Positions 46,325-55,362 of a DNA stretch of 64,000 nt are shown here, one piece after another. The DNA is taken from assembly GCF_030908385.1 (NCBI RefSeq), contig NZ_CP133091.1, positions 2,785,501 to 2,849,500 of the forward strand, in the 5' to 3' direction. The stretch comes from Mangrovimonas sp. YM274 (lineage in GTDB: Bacteria; Bacteroidota; Bacteroidia; Flavobacteriales; Flavobacteriaceae). Numbering within the stretch: the stretch's first letter is position 1; every line of letters begins with the position of its first letter. The notes beneath the pieces are model-generated. The model was given only the letters and a program-made list of their open reading frames with translations, ran no database searches and had not been told where the DNA came from. Both the position numbers and the translations under genes were made by a program.

Positions 46325-46909
46325 TTAATTATTATTTCGGGAGCTCATAGCCTCGCGTATCAAGGCCTCGACCACCGGTTGGCTGTCCTCCTCAATATTG
46401 GATGCGGTAAGCGACATAATGAGGGGTAATAAATGGGAGGTTGTTTCACTGGAAATGCTTTGAGGAACTTTAATAAGTTCACGTTTCCACAGTGAGAGCA
46501 ATTGATTAATTAATTTTGAAGATGGATGGTAATGATTTTTAATTTGATGAGTCAAGCTCTTCGAGTAATTTCTAAATAACAAGGGATTTTTGATGAGCTT
46601 CAAAAAAAATCTTTGGGTTTCATCTACAATAGCATCCTGATGATTTAATGATTTAATGATAAATTCCTCACGATGCTGTCCATTGCAAGTCTTCAAAAGT
46701 AAAAAAGCATCTACAATTAAATTAGTATGATCAACAATAGCTTGATAATAAATATCCACACCGAGGTTCGTATTGATAACCAATACCTCATCTTTGATAA
46801 CCCCCTTAAGAAACGCCCCTAAGGTTGTGACCTCTGAGTTTGATATAAGCAAATGCTTTTTATAACCTTTACTATAAATGCTTACCACTTTTAAACCATG
46901 AGTTTCCAT
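46325..46909 (-). CDS. Protein of unknown function
   Basis: 194 residues, soluble, no signal peptide. A beta-rich N-terminus (KVVSIYSKGYKKHLLIS) is followed by a long helical part (about 60-190) of basic and hydrophobic helices. I recognise no family; the helical part loosely recalls a TetR ligand-binding domain but there is no DNA-binding helix-turn-helix. It is convergent with the broken purU (3 bases apart) and divergent from the DUF4197 gene. Confidence 0.5.
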   Translation of the reverse strand: METHGLKVVSIYSKGYKKHLLISNSEVTTLGAFLKGVIKDEVLVINTNLGVDIYYQAIVDHTNLIVDAFLLLKTCNGQHREEFIIKSLNHQDAIVDETQRFFLKLIKNPLLFRNYSKSLTHQIKNHYHPSSKLINQLLSLWKRELIKVPQSISSETTSHLLPLIMSLTASNIEEDSQPVVEALIREAMSSRNNN

Positions 46910-47077
46910 ACACTCTTAAATTACATATTTGACATTTTATTTGAGGTAAATTTAAAATATCAACAAAAACACTTTGTATAAATTTAATAATTAATAATCA
47001 ACACTCCAATTTCAAAGATTAATATTCTCTATTGAAACATAATCTTTAGCTATCCAAAAATTATGGAACCACTTTTG

Positions 47078-47085
47078 TATTTTTG
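47078..47085 (+). promoter_or_regulatory. Promoter -7 box of the DUF4197 gene
   Basis: TATTTTTG matches TAnnTTTG and lies 22 bases before the ATG at 47108. No TTTG at the usual -33 distance. Confidence 0.45.
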
Positions 47086-47107
47086 AAACCATTAAATTAG
47101 AAGCCCT

Positions 47108-47818
47108 ATGAAAAAACTTATTGCACTCTTTATTTGTCTAATTTCTCTAAACACTCAAGCTCAACTCAAAGAACTTTTTAACAAACTCCCTACCAGCACA
47201 GAAGAAGTGCTTGGTAATGCCGATATAGCAGAAGCGCTGAGACAAGCTTTAGACCAAGGAATAGAAAAACAAGTAGACAAACTCACAGAGACGGATGGTT
47301 TTTACAAAAACGAACTAGTAAAAATCTTGTTTCCAGAAGACATTCAAAAGGTCGATAAGGCATTGCGCAATATGGGCCTCGGCAAATTGGCCGACGAAGG
47401 GGTAAAAGTACTTAATAGAGCTGCTGAAGATGCCGTGAGCGAAGCCACGCCTATTTTCGTCAATGCCGTAAAGGAAATTACTTTTAATGATGCCAAAAAC
47501 ATCCTTATGGGAGAAGACAATGCAGCTACCTTATATTTAACCGACAAAACCCAAACGGAGCTTTATCAGAAGTTCCATCCAGTTATTAATGCATCCTTTA
47601 AAAAAGTAGGCGCTGATAAAATTTGGGAAACTTTAATTGATCAATACAACAACCTTCCCTTTACAAAAGATGTCAATCCAGACCTTACCGATTATGTTAC
47701 CAAAGAAGCCTTGGATGGCGTCTACACCATGATTGCAGTGGAAGAATCTAATATTAGGACAGATATTTCCTCTAGAACAACAGATTTGCTTCAGGATGTT
47801 TTTGCTATGCAAGACTAA
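47108..47818 (+). CDS. DUF4197 family exported protein
   Basis: 236 residues. Signal peptide about 1-18 (ending NTQAQ). The mature part is helical and matches DUF4197: IAEALRQALDQGIEKQVDKL, KILFPEDIQKVDKALRNMGLG, DGVYTMIAVEESNIRTD. The family is exported, of unknown function, and occurs in Bacteroidota and Proteobacteria. Its own promoter is visible. Confidence 0.85.
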   Translation: MKKLIALFICLISLNTQAQLKELFNKLPTSTEEVLGNADIAEALRQALDQGIEKQVDKLTETDGFYKNELVKILFPEDIQKVDKALRNMGLGKLADEGVKVLNRAAEDAVSEATPIFVNAVKEITFNDAKNILMGEDNAATLYLTDKTQTELYQKFHPVINASFKKVGADKIWETLIDQYNNLPFTKDVNPDLTDYVTKEALDGVYTMIAVEESNIRTDISSRTTDLLQDVFAMQD

Positions 47819-48136
47819 TACCTTTATTAAAAATAAATCAGACGTTTCTATTTTTGGCACAACGATATACATTTCAATTTTAACCAACTCATTATCCATA
47901 AGTTATTAAATGAAAGTTAATCCAAACCTAATATTTACATAACATTAGTTTTTGTAAAATGTACCATCTTTGTAGTGTTAGCAAAAAAATGAAAGTTTCT
48001 TCACAAAATTAGAATTAGTAAGTTAGTTTTAGATCGGTCTTCATACGAAGGCCGATTTTTTTATAAACAAAGCAATAATTTAACTTGTTGATTAACAATA
48101 TTTTAAATATATTTAAATTCCTTAATTGTTGTAGAA
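47819..48136 (+). other. Gap with an orphan terminator and a possible leader
   Basis: No gene of size. A minimal frame MKVSSQN (47989-48012) stands between a possible -7 region (ATCTTTGTAG near 47966-47975) and a strong terminator (48033-48063). The terminator is more than 200 bases after the DUF4197 stop, so it could end that mRNA's long 3' UTR or an independent RNA of roughly 85 bases. Confidence 0.45.
48033..48063 (+). terminator. Strong intrinsic terminator
   Basis: ATCGGTCTTC (48033-48042), loop ATAC, GAAGGCCGAT (48047-48056), ten pairs with one G-T, followed by seven T. It lies 74 bases before the next start codon. Confidence 0.85.
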
Positions 48137-48358
48137 ATGAAAACGTCGTCCGAATTAAAAAGCTACCAGCAAAAGCTCCTTACGAAATACAAAGAACTTA
48201 TCGAGCAGGCTTACAATTTACGTCAAACAGATTCGGCACTTAGCGACATTTCAGAATACAAAGCCATTAAGCTGCTCAACAAACTTAATCGCCTCAAGTA
48301 TCTTAGCAGAGAAAGGGAACTGTCTCAGCACCCTACCCCTCCTGCTCCTTTAAGTTGA
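48137..48358 (+). CDS. Small helical protein, paralogue 1 (Lacal_2735-like)
   Basis: 73 residues, two helices joined by a short loop. It shares with the next small gene the pattern Y-x-x-L/F-I-E-x-A-Y-N-L-x-Q-T-D-S-x-L-S-D, then A-x-K-L and RLK. This resembles the flavobacterial Lacal_2735 family (helix, basic loop ending in SD, helix), named from memory and tentative. The C-terminus is proline-rich. Function unknown. Confidence 0.6.
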   Translation: MKTSSELKSYQQKLLTKYKELIEQAYNLRQTDSALSDISEYKAIKLLNKLNRLKYLSRERELSQHPTPPAPLS

Positions 48359-48439
48359 AATTTTACATTTTTTTAACTAACCCAACACATCTAAACCCCT
48401 CATAGGGGCGTATTTATAGTATATAAAAGCAACAAATAA

Positions 48440-48667
48440 ATGAACAAACATTTCTGTAAAGTAGGAACCATCAGACCAAACCTTGAGAAGGTTTCCAGTC
48501 TGAACGATTTGGAAAGAAAACATTCCAATTTCATCGAAGAAGCATATAATCTAACACAAACCGATTCTGGACTGAGCGACGTGTTATACCATGAAGCTTC
48601 AAAACTTAGAAGAAGAATCTCGCGCCTTAAAGGTATTAGCTCAAATACTCTTGATGCAGCCTTTTGA
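48440..48667 (+). CDS. Small helical protein, paralogue 2 (Lacal_2735-like)
   Basis: 75 residues. The core FIEEAYNLTQTDSGLSD and EASKLRRRISRLKGIS aligns with paralogue 1 without gaps, while the N-terminus (MNKHFCKVGTIRPN) differs. It lies 81 bases behind paralogue 1 and its last 32 bases overlap the 3' end of the convergent binding-protein gene. A small hairpin CCCC-TCATA-GGGG lies near 48395-48408, between the two paralogues. Confidence 0.55.
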   Translation: MNKHFCKVGTIRPNLEKVSSLNDLERKHSNFIEEAYNLTQTDSGLSDVLYHEASKLRRRISRLKGISSNTLDAAF

Positions 48668-49433
48668 AGTACACAAATGCTTGGGTGAGCCTTGAACCGT
48701 ACCATGAGAACATTTCTCCATCTACCAATAATATTTTGGCAGAGGGCACAATGTCCTTTAAAATGTTGGTATCGTCCTCTTTAAACGGGTAAGGCTCACT
48801 GGATAGCAGAATAAGCTCGACACCTTCCAAAGAACTTTCATCAATCTGAATTTCTGGATACCTTGATAAATGACCAAAGTGATTGTCAAATCCCTGAATT
48901 TCCATTAAATAGTTTATAAAACTATCATTGGCAGCTACCATCCAAGGTGATTTCCAAATAAAATAAGCCGTCCTAAATCGAGGGTAATCTTCCACAAACT
49001 CTTTAAAATCTAAAAGCTGAGCCTGCAAGCGCTCCTGTAATTCCGTAGCACGAGTTTCTACACCAAAGATACTGCCATACATACCAATTAGTTCCAAGCA
49101 ATCCGAAAACCCTAACACATCACTAATGTGCACAGGAGCTATCTTTACACATTCCTGCACAATCTCCAAAGTGTTCTCTTCCTTATTACACAGAATAATG
49201 TCTGGCTGAAGTGCCCTTATTTTGTCCAAGTGAATTTGCTTGGTTCCCCCAACCACCGTCACCTCATCCCGAATACTCCTTGGATGCACACAAAACTTGG
49301 TCACTCCAACTAAGTGGTCTTTCAAGCCCAAATCGCATAACAGTTCTGTTTGGCTTGGCACCAAAGACACTATGCGCTTGGGTTTGTCATGTAAAACAAC
49401 AGACCGGTATAGCTGATCTTTGTAAATATTCAT
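48636..49433 (-). CDS. Helical-backbone metal receptor (BtuF-like) without signal peptide
   Basis: 265 residues. The opening RIVSLVPSQTELLCDLGL and the middle LVGVTKFCVHP are those of cobalamin/siderophore ABC binding proteins (BtuF-like helical-backbone receptors). Unlike these, it starts with MNIYKDQLYRSV and has no export signal, so it would stay in the cytoplasm. No permease or ATPase gene is close. It follows pyrF by 29 bases, probably in one transcript. B12 binding is a family-level guess. Confidence 0.75.
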   Translation of the reverse strand: MNIYKDQLYRSVVLHDKPKRIVSLVPSQTELLCDLGLKDHLVGVTKFCVHPRSIRDEVTVVGGTKQIHLDKIRALQPDIILCNKEENTLEIVQECVKIAPVHISDVLGFSDCLELIGMYGSIFGVETRATELQERLQAQLLDFKEFVEDYPRFRTAYFIWKSPWMVAANDSFINYLMEIQGFDNHFGHLSRYPEIQIDESSLEGVELILLSSEPYPFKEDDTNILKDIVPSAKILLVDGEMFSWYGSRLTQAFVYFKRLHQEYLS

Positions 49434-49462
49434 TGCAACGGAGGAAGCTAATTTTTGACTAT

Positions 49463-50278
49463 TTAGACCTTTAAAAGTTCTTGCATTTGCTCTTGAAGTG
49501 CCTTTGCTTCTTTAGCTGCAGCCTCGGCAAAATCCTCACCTTTAGATGCGTAAATAATTCCTCTTGAAGAGTTGATCAACAAACCAACTTGATCATTCAT
49601 ACCATATTTGCACACCTCCTGTAAGTTACCTCCCTGCGCTCCAACACCAGGTACCAATAAGAAGCTATTTGGAATAATGGTTCTAATATCAGCAAGATAT
49701 TCTGCTTTGGTAGCCCCCACTACATACATTAAGTTTTCTGAGTTCTTGTAAGTCTTTGAGGTTTCCAAAACATGCTTGTACAATTCTTTTCCTTCTATAA
49801 GCTTTGTTTGGAAATCAAAAGCTCCTTCATTGGAAGTCAAGGCGAGTAATATTGTATGTTTATCCTCAAAAGCTAAAAACGGTTCCACAGAATCCTTTCC
49901 CATATAAGGAGCAATGGTAACACTATCAAAGGCTAAATCCTCAAAAAAAGCCTTGGCATACATGGTGCTTGTATTACCAATATCACCACGCTTGGCGTCA
50001 GCTATGGTAAATAGCTCAGGATAATTTTCATTAATATAGGAAATGGTCTTTTCCAAAGCTTGCCACCCTTTCAATCCATAGGCTTCAAAAAACGCAATAT
50101 TAGGCTTGTAAGCCACACACAAGTCATGTGTAGCATCAATAATAGCTTTATTAAAAGCGAATATAGGATCCTCTTCTTTAAGCAAATGAGTTGGAATTTT
50201 GTTAAGGTCTACGTCCAACCCTACACATAGGAAAGAGTTTTTTATTTTAATCTGTTCTACAAGTTGCTCTGTGGTCAC
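49463..50278 (-). CDS. pyrF: Orotidine 5'-phosphate decarboxylase
   Basis: 271 residues, the longer (type 2) OMP decarboxylase. Catalytic motif [12 protein letters not shown] with the essential Lys and Asp pair, N-terminal [10 protein letters not shown]-terminal [11 protein letters not shown]. It converts OMP to UMP, the last step of pyrimidine synthesis. prfA lies upstream, with a terminator between, and the binding-protein gene lies 29 bases downstream. Confidence 0.95.
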   Translation of the reverse strand: MTTEQLVEQIKIKNSFLCVGLDVDLNKIPTHLLKEEDPIFAFNKAIIDATHDLCVAYKPNIAFFEAYGLKGWQALEKTISYINENYPELFTIADAKRGDIGNTSTMYAKAFFEDLAFDSVTIAPYMGKDSVEPFLAFEDKHTILLALTSNEGAFDFQTKLIEGKELYKHVLETSKTYKNSENLMYVVGATKAEYLADIRTIIPNSFLLVPGVGAQGGNLQEVCKYGMNDQVGLLINSSRGIIYASKGEDFAEAAAKEAKALQEQMQELLKV

Positions 50279-50322
50279 AATACTTAATTTATAGCGTTAT
50301 TTTGATTTAAATTTTTAGGCAC

Positions 50323-50345
50323 AAAAAAGCCTCAAAAAAGAGGCT
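50323..50345 (-). terminator. Terminator of prfA
   Basis: Minus strand: AGCCTC pairs with GAGGCT around a 6-T loop, then TTTTT. Located between prfA and pyrF. Confidence 0.8.
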
Positions 50346-50357
50346 AATTGTTATGGT

Positions 50358-51434
50358 TTAGATGACATCGTCACCTGCTTTCAACTTCTCAGTGTTTTCA
50401 GCAAGCATCAATTCATCAATTATTTTTTGAATATCTCCATTCACAATATTGGATAGATCGTAAAGGGTCAACCCAATTCGGTGATCAGTTACACGACCTT
50501 GTGGGTAGTTGTAAGTTCTAATCTTGGCACTACGGTCTCCAGACGACACCATGCTGCCACGTTTTGCAGCGTCTTCCTCCTGCTTCTTGGCCAACTCCAG
50601 ATCGTACAAACGCGAACGCAATACCTTAAAGGCTTTTTCTTTGTTTTTATGCTGTGATTTTTGATCCTGACACTGCGCCACCAAACCTGTTGGAATATGC
50701 GTTAAACGCACCGCAGAATAGGTAGTATTCACCGACTGACCTCCTGGACCAGAAGAACAGAAGTAGTCAATTCTTACATCCTTAGGGTCAATTTGCACAT
50801 CAAATTCCTCTGCTTCTGGAAATACCATTACCGTAGCAGCACTTGTATGTACACGTCCCTGTGTTTCGGTTTGAGGTACACGCTGTACACGGTGCACACC
50901 TGCCTCAAACTTTAAGGTTCCGTAAACATCTTCTCCCGAAACTTCAAACTGAATCTCTTTAAAACCACCACTGGTCCCTTCACTATAATCTACAACATCT
51001 ACTTTCCAGCCTTTGCTCTCACAATATTTGGTGTACATTCTAAACAAATCCCCGGCAAAAATACTGGCCTCGTCTCCTCCTGTTCCCGCACGAAGTTCCA
51101 TCACTGCGTTTTTAGCATCTTCCGGATCTTTAGGAATCAAAAGGAACTTGATTTCGTCTTCCATTTTAGGAATACTCCCCTTAGCCTCTTCAAGCTGCAT
51201 TTTGGCCATTTCTACCATTTCAGGGTCGCTTCCATCGGCAAGAATCTCTTCAGCCTCCTTAAGGTTATCAATCAGCGTTTTATATTCTTCACGCTTATCA
51301 ACTAACAACTTAAGGTCCTTATATTCTTTATTTAATTGTATATAACGCTTTTGGTCTGCAATAATATCAGGTTGGATGATCAAATCACTGACCTCATCAA
51401 AACGCTGTTTTACGATATTTAATTTATCTAACAT
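50358..51434 (-). CDS. prfA: Peptide chain release factor 1
   Basis: 358 residues from the ATG at 51434 (an in-frame ATG at 51458 would add eight unlikely residues). The codon-recognition tripeptide is PQT (187-189), the PxT type of RF1, and the peptidyl-tRNA hydrolysis motif GGQ is at 231-233. It reads UAA and UAG stop codons on the ribosome. Its GGQ glutamine is normally methylated by PrmC; no prmC gene is adjacent here. Confidence 0.97.
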   Translation of the reverse strand: MLDKLNIVKQRFDEVSDLIIQPDIIADQKRYIQLNKEYKDLKLLVDKREEYKTLIDNLKEAEEILADGSDPEMVEMAKMQLEEAKGSIPKMEDEIKFLLIPKDPEDAKNAVMELRAGTGGDEASIFAGDLFRMYTKYCESKGWKVDVVDYSEGTSGGFKEIQFEVSGEDVYGTLKFEAGVHRVQRVPQTETQGRVHTSAATVMVFPEAEEFDVQIDPKDVRIDYFCSSGPGGQSVNTTYSAVRLTHIPTGLVAQCQDQKSQHKNKEKAFKVLRSRLYDLELAKKQEEDAAKRGSMVSSGDRSAKIRTYNYPQGRVTDHRIGLTLYDLSNIVNGDIQKIIDELMLAENTEKLKAGDDVI

Positions 51435-51540
51435 TTGCCTTTTTAAATTGTGCCGCAAAAATACGATAATTTATGAATTGTTGAATTGATAATATCCACA
51501 AATACGTTTCGCATGGCATTTAAAGGGATTCAAAAAAAAT

Positions 51541-51574
51541 AAAAAAAAGCACCTTTACTCAAAATAAAGGTGCT
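51541..51574 (-). terminator. Terminator of nrdJ
   Basis: Minus strand: AGCACCTTTA pairs with TAAAGGTGCT around a 7-base loop, then eight T. It stands between the nrdJ stop and the prfA start. Confidence 0.9.
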
Positions 51575-51601
51575 CTCTTTGTTTTAATGCTTATTTATGC
51601 T

Positions 51602-54151
51602 CTATCCGCACTTGGAAGATCCACAATCTGTACAGGTCAAACAACCTTCTTGGTAAATCAAGTTGTCTGAATTACAGTTGGAACATTTTCCTTTGGCTTT
51701 GGTTCCATCCTCTACGTATCGTTTGATAGCTCTTACTACCCCATTCTTCCATGTACTAATAGACTCACCGTCCAATTGCAAACTGTTAATCAAGTCAACA
51801 ATCTTCTCAATTGGCATACCGTGACGCAAGGTACTAGAGATTAACTTAGCATAGTTCCAGAACTCTGGGTTGAATTTATGAGATAAGCCTTCAATAGTGG
51901 TTTTGTAACCTCTTTTGTTTTGATATTGGAAATCGTAACGAGACGTACCGTCTTCATTTCTATTTTTAATGATTACACCGTCCGTAACCCATCTTGGAAT
52001 CAAGATCCCATCTTCATCATCGGCTAAACCTGTAAAAATTTCATAAGGCTGTCCCTCAATCAAACCAATGAAAGCAATCCATTTTTCCTTATTGTTTTGA
52101 AACCTTACCACATCAGCTTCCAATACTTGAGGGCGCTTTGTTGGGAATGCCGTCAACGTTTCGTTTTCATCTTCTTTCTTTTCTGAATTAGAAATCAATA
52201 CACCAGAACGAGAACCATCTCTATAAACGGTTACACCTTTACAACCTACTTCCCAAGCTTTCAAGTACAGTTCACCTACCAATTCTTCCGAAACGTTACT
52301 TGGCAAGTTAATAGTTACACTAATAGAGTGGTCTACCCATTTTTGTACAGCTCCCTGCATACTCACCTTACTCAACCAATTTACATCATTGGAAGTAGCC
52401 TTATAATATGGAGACTCTTTTACCAATTCATCCAATTCCTCTTGTGAGTAATTTTTTGTAATATCATGTCCCTTAACTTGCATCCATTGCTTAAAGCGGT
52501 GGTGGAATACCACGTACTCTTCCCAAGAATCACCTACCTCATCAACAAAGTCTATGCGAGCTTCCTTGTCGTTAGGGTTTACTTTTCTACGACGTTTGTA
52601 AACTGGTAAGAATACAGGTTCAATACCAGAAGATGTTTGCGTCATTAAACTTGTAGTTCCCGTTGGAGCAATAGTTAACAAAGCAATGTTACGACGCCCG
52701 TATTCCATCATTTCATAGTAAAGCTTTTCATCAGCTTCTTTCAATCTTAAAATGAATGGATTGTCTTTTTCAAGTTCAGCATCGTAAATTGTAAAAGCTC
52801 CACGTTCCTTAGCTGTATACACAGATCCTCTATAAGCCGCAATGGCCAATGTTTTATGAACTTCTACAGAGAAAGCATTTCCTTCTTCAGATCCATATTG
52901 AATCCCTAAGGCAGCTAACATATCTCCTTCTGCCGTAATACCAATACCTGTACGACGTCCTTCGTAAGCCTTTTGACGAATGTTCAACCAAAGGTTTCTT
53001 TCGATAGCCTTGATTTCATCAGATTCTGGATCGGCATCAATTTTAGCTAGGATTACATCAATCTTCTCCAATTCCAGGTCAATGATATCATCCATCATGC
53101 GTTGTGCATAGGCTACGTGCTTTTTGAACAACTCGAAGTTGAAAGAAGCAGTGTCCGTAAATGGATTTTCTACATAAGAAAATAAGTTGATGGCCAGTAA
53201 TCGACAAGAATCATAAGGACATAAAGGAATCTCTCCACATGGGTTTGTGGATACTGTTTTATAACCAAACTCGGCATAACAATCCGGAATAGACTCTCTA
53301 GCAATGGTATCCCAGAATAAAATTCCCGGCTCAGCTGATTTCCATGCGTTGTGAACAATTTTCTTCCAAAGCGAAGTCGCGTCGATTGTTTTGCTTGCTT
53401 GTGGGTTATCACTAAAAATAGGATAGGTTTGTTTGTACTCAGTCCCCTCCTTAACGGCTTTCATGAACTCATCATCGATTCTTACAGAAACATTGGCTCC
53501 TGTAACTTTTCCCTGCTCAAGTTTTGCATCAACGAAGGCCTCAGAGTCTGGATGGTTAACAGAAATAGACAACATTAAAGCTCCACGACGTCCGTCTTGT
53601 GCTACTTCTCTTGTTGAATTTGAATAGCGCTCCATGAAAGGAACGATTCCTGTAGAGGTCAAAGCCGAGTTTTTGACATCGCTCCCTTTAGGACGGATGT
53701 GCGACAAATCGTGCCCAACACCTCCACGACGTTTCATTAACTGCACCTGCTCTTGGTCCACTTTCATGATTCCTCCATAGGAATCAGAATCTCCTCCGTT
53801 ACCAATTACAAAACAGTTGGACAAAGACCCTACTTGGTATTTATTTCCAATCCCTGCCATAGGACTTCCCTGTGGCACGATGTACTTGAAATCCTTGATT
53901 AAATCAAAAATTTCTTCTTCACTCATAGCATTAGGATAACGGGCTTCTATCCTTGCTATTTCACTAGCGATTCGCCTGTGCATATCATTTGGAGTGAGCT
54001 CATAAATATTACCATCTGAATCTTTTAAAGCATACTTATTCACCCATACGCGAGCGGCTAAATCATCACCCTTAAAATAGTCTAATGAAGCTTGAAATGC
54101 TTCTTCTTGAGTATAAATTCTTTTGGACACTGGAGAAGTATCGACTTTCAT
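51602..54151 (-). CDS. nrdJ: Adenosylcobalamin-dependent ribonucleoside-diphosphate reductase (class II)
   Basis: 849 residues. The barrel carries the radical-chemistry segments PMAGIGNKYQVGSLSNCFV (early active-site Cys) and STNPCGEIPLCPYDSC, with VYRDGSRSGVL near the end of the core. The C-terminus ends in a zinc-ribbon pattern (CSNCNSDN, CLTCTDCGSSKCG) typical of the monomeric class II enzyme. It makes deoxyribonucleotides using B12, independently of oxygen. Single-gene unit. With icmF it makes the cell depend on cobalamin, unless other reductase genes lie elsewhere. Confidence 0.93.
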   Translation of the reverse strand: MKVDTSPVSKRIYTQEEAFQASLDYFKGDDLAARVWVNKYALKDSDGNIYELTPNDMHRRIASEIARIEARYPNAMSEEEIFDLIKDFKYIVPQGSPMAGIGNKYQVGSLSNCFVIGNGGDSDSYGGIMKVDQEQVQLMKRRGGVGHDLSHIRPKGSDVKNSALTSTGIVPFMERYSNSTREVAQDGRRGALMLSISVNHPDSEAFVDAKLEQGKVTGANVSVRIDDEFMKAVKEGTEYKQTYPIFSDNPQASKTIDATSLWKKIVHNAWKSAEPGILFWDTIARESIPDCYAEFGYKTVSTNPCGEIPLCPYDSCRLLAINLFSYVENPFTDTASFNFELFKKHVAYAQRMMDDIIDLELEKIDVILAKIDADPESDEIKAIERNLWLNIRQKAYEGRRTGIGITAEGDMLAALGIQYGSEEGNAFSVEVHKTLAIAAYRGSVYTAKERGAFTIYDAELEKDNPFILRLKEADEKLYYEMMEYGRRNIALLTIAPTGTTSLMTQTSSGIEPVFLPVYKRRRKVNPNDKEARIDFVDEVGDSWEEYVVFHHRFKQWMQVKGHDITKNYSQEELDELVKESPYYKATSNDVNWLSKVSMQGAVQKWVDHSISVTINLPSNVSEELVGELYLKAWEVGCKGVTVYRDGSRSGVLISNSEKKEDENETLTAFPTKRPQVLEADVVRFQNNKEKWIAFIGLIEGQPYEIFTGLADDEDGILIPRWVTDGVIIKNRNEDGTSRYDFQYQNKRGYKTTIEGLSHKFNPEFWNYAKLISSTLRHGMPIEKIVDLINSLQLDGESISTWKNGVVRAIKRYVEDGTKAKGKCSNCNSDNLIYQEGCLTCTDCGSSKCG

Positions 54152-54369
54152 AATAGCTGAGTTTTATATTAGAAAAGGTTATTTAAATCGGAATGATTTT
54201 CTAGATGTAAAAGTAGATTATTTTAAAACACCCTTTACATCACAAAAAATAAAGTTATCAATAATCACTTGTTAATTTATTGATAATCAAATAATTAAAA
54301 AATAATAAATTTCAAAAAGTTGACAAATAATAAAAACGGCTTGTTTTTGTCAGAATAACAATTCTTAGT

Positions 54370-55329
54370 CTAAAAAGCCACAACGACACCAACTCCCAAG
54401 AGTTGCTTCCATTGAATACGGGCTCCATTTTTTTCATATTCCCCTTCAACTTCTGTGGCTTCCAGATTTTTAACATCGTTGTCGTAAATGAGGTGCGACC
54501 CAAAACTGGTCTTGACATATTTATTGACCTTAAAATTTAGAAGTAATTCCCAATCTATATCAATGTTTCCAAAACTATTGATGTAATCGGTATATAAACT
54601 AAGACGGTTAATTAAATTGATATTTTCATAAACCGGCGTTTCATAGGCATTGGTAAACAATATTCCCATTTCTGTCCTAACCCGTTGTCCGGGACTAATC
54701 ACATTACCTTCTAAATCCAAAACAGCTGGTGACACACCAAAAGATCCCGCATTAGCCAACGCCTCATCCAAAACGAATGTAGACTTAAACGTCATTGGCG
54801 AAAAATAAAAAGAAAGCTTTTCTATATTTTTTCCATACTCGACACCTCCTCCTAGAAAGAGATAACCGGGCGCCATAAATTGGGAAATCGGTTTACTGGT
54901 TTCTGGATATTTGTAACCGTTGGTAAGCTGCGTTTTAAAATTGAACCGCGCCGAATAAAACCAATTGGTTAAGGTATCCCTTCGATACCCTAGATTAGAC
55001 ACTAGTTCTATTACATCATCCGTCTTTCTCATTTCCTGCCCTTGCTGCTTATTGATTCCATAACGCAAGGTTCCGACAGACTGCCATGAAAAGTTTTTGT
55101 ACTTATATCCTAAATTAGACACCAGCCCCAATAAAGCAGATATAGAATTACTACCCCCAGAGTTCCAATTAACGAAGGCTACTTCGCTAAGATCAAAACC
55201 AACTTTATTACTCTGGGTCCATTTTGGTTTAACATCATGTTTAATTTCTCTTTTTACAAATAATGAATCGGGTTGCGCCCAAACACTTTGCACAAAAAGA
55301 ATTAGAAAAAGAACTAGAACATTTTTCAT
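54370..55329 (-). CDS. DUF3078 family outer-membrane-type protein
   Basis: About 319 residues from the ATG at 55329 (three residues shorter than the longest frame). Signal peptide to about residue 18 (VWAQ). The marks WTQSNKVGFDLSEVAFVNWNSGGSNSISALLG and many alternating aromatic strands agree with DUF3078, a predicted beta-barrel of unknown role. The C-terminal GVGVVVAF ends in Phe, as barrel proteins do. It lies 33 bases after purM, so possibly one transcript. Confidence 0.85.
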   Translation of the reverse strand: MKNVLVLFLILFVQSVWAQPDSLFVKREIKHDVKPKWTQSNKVGFDLSEVAFVNWNSGGSNSISALLGLVSNLGYKYKNFSWQSVGTLRYGINKQQGQEMRKTDDVIELVSNLGYRRDTLTNWFYSARFNFKTQLTNGYKYPETSKPISQFMAPGYLFLGGGVEYGKNIEKLSFYFSPMTFKSTFVLDEALANAGSFGVSPAVLDLEGNVISPGQRVRTEMGILFTNAYETPVYENINLINRLSLYTDYINSFGNIDIDWELLLNFKVNKYVKTSFGSHLIYDNDVKNLEATEVEGEYEKNGARIQWKQLLGVGVVVAF

Positions 55330-55362
55330 CAAAACCAAAAACTTATAATAGATTAAAATTCA

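Noticed and set aside
48400-48705. 101-codon minus-strand frame
   Set aside because: It lies opposite the small paralogue 2 and overlaps the binding-protein gene; the plus-strand frame is favoured by its similarity to paralogue 1.
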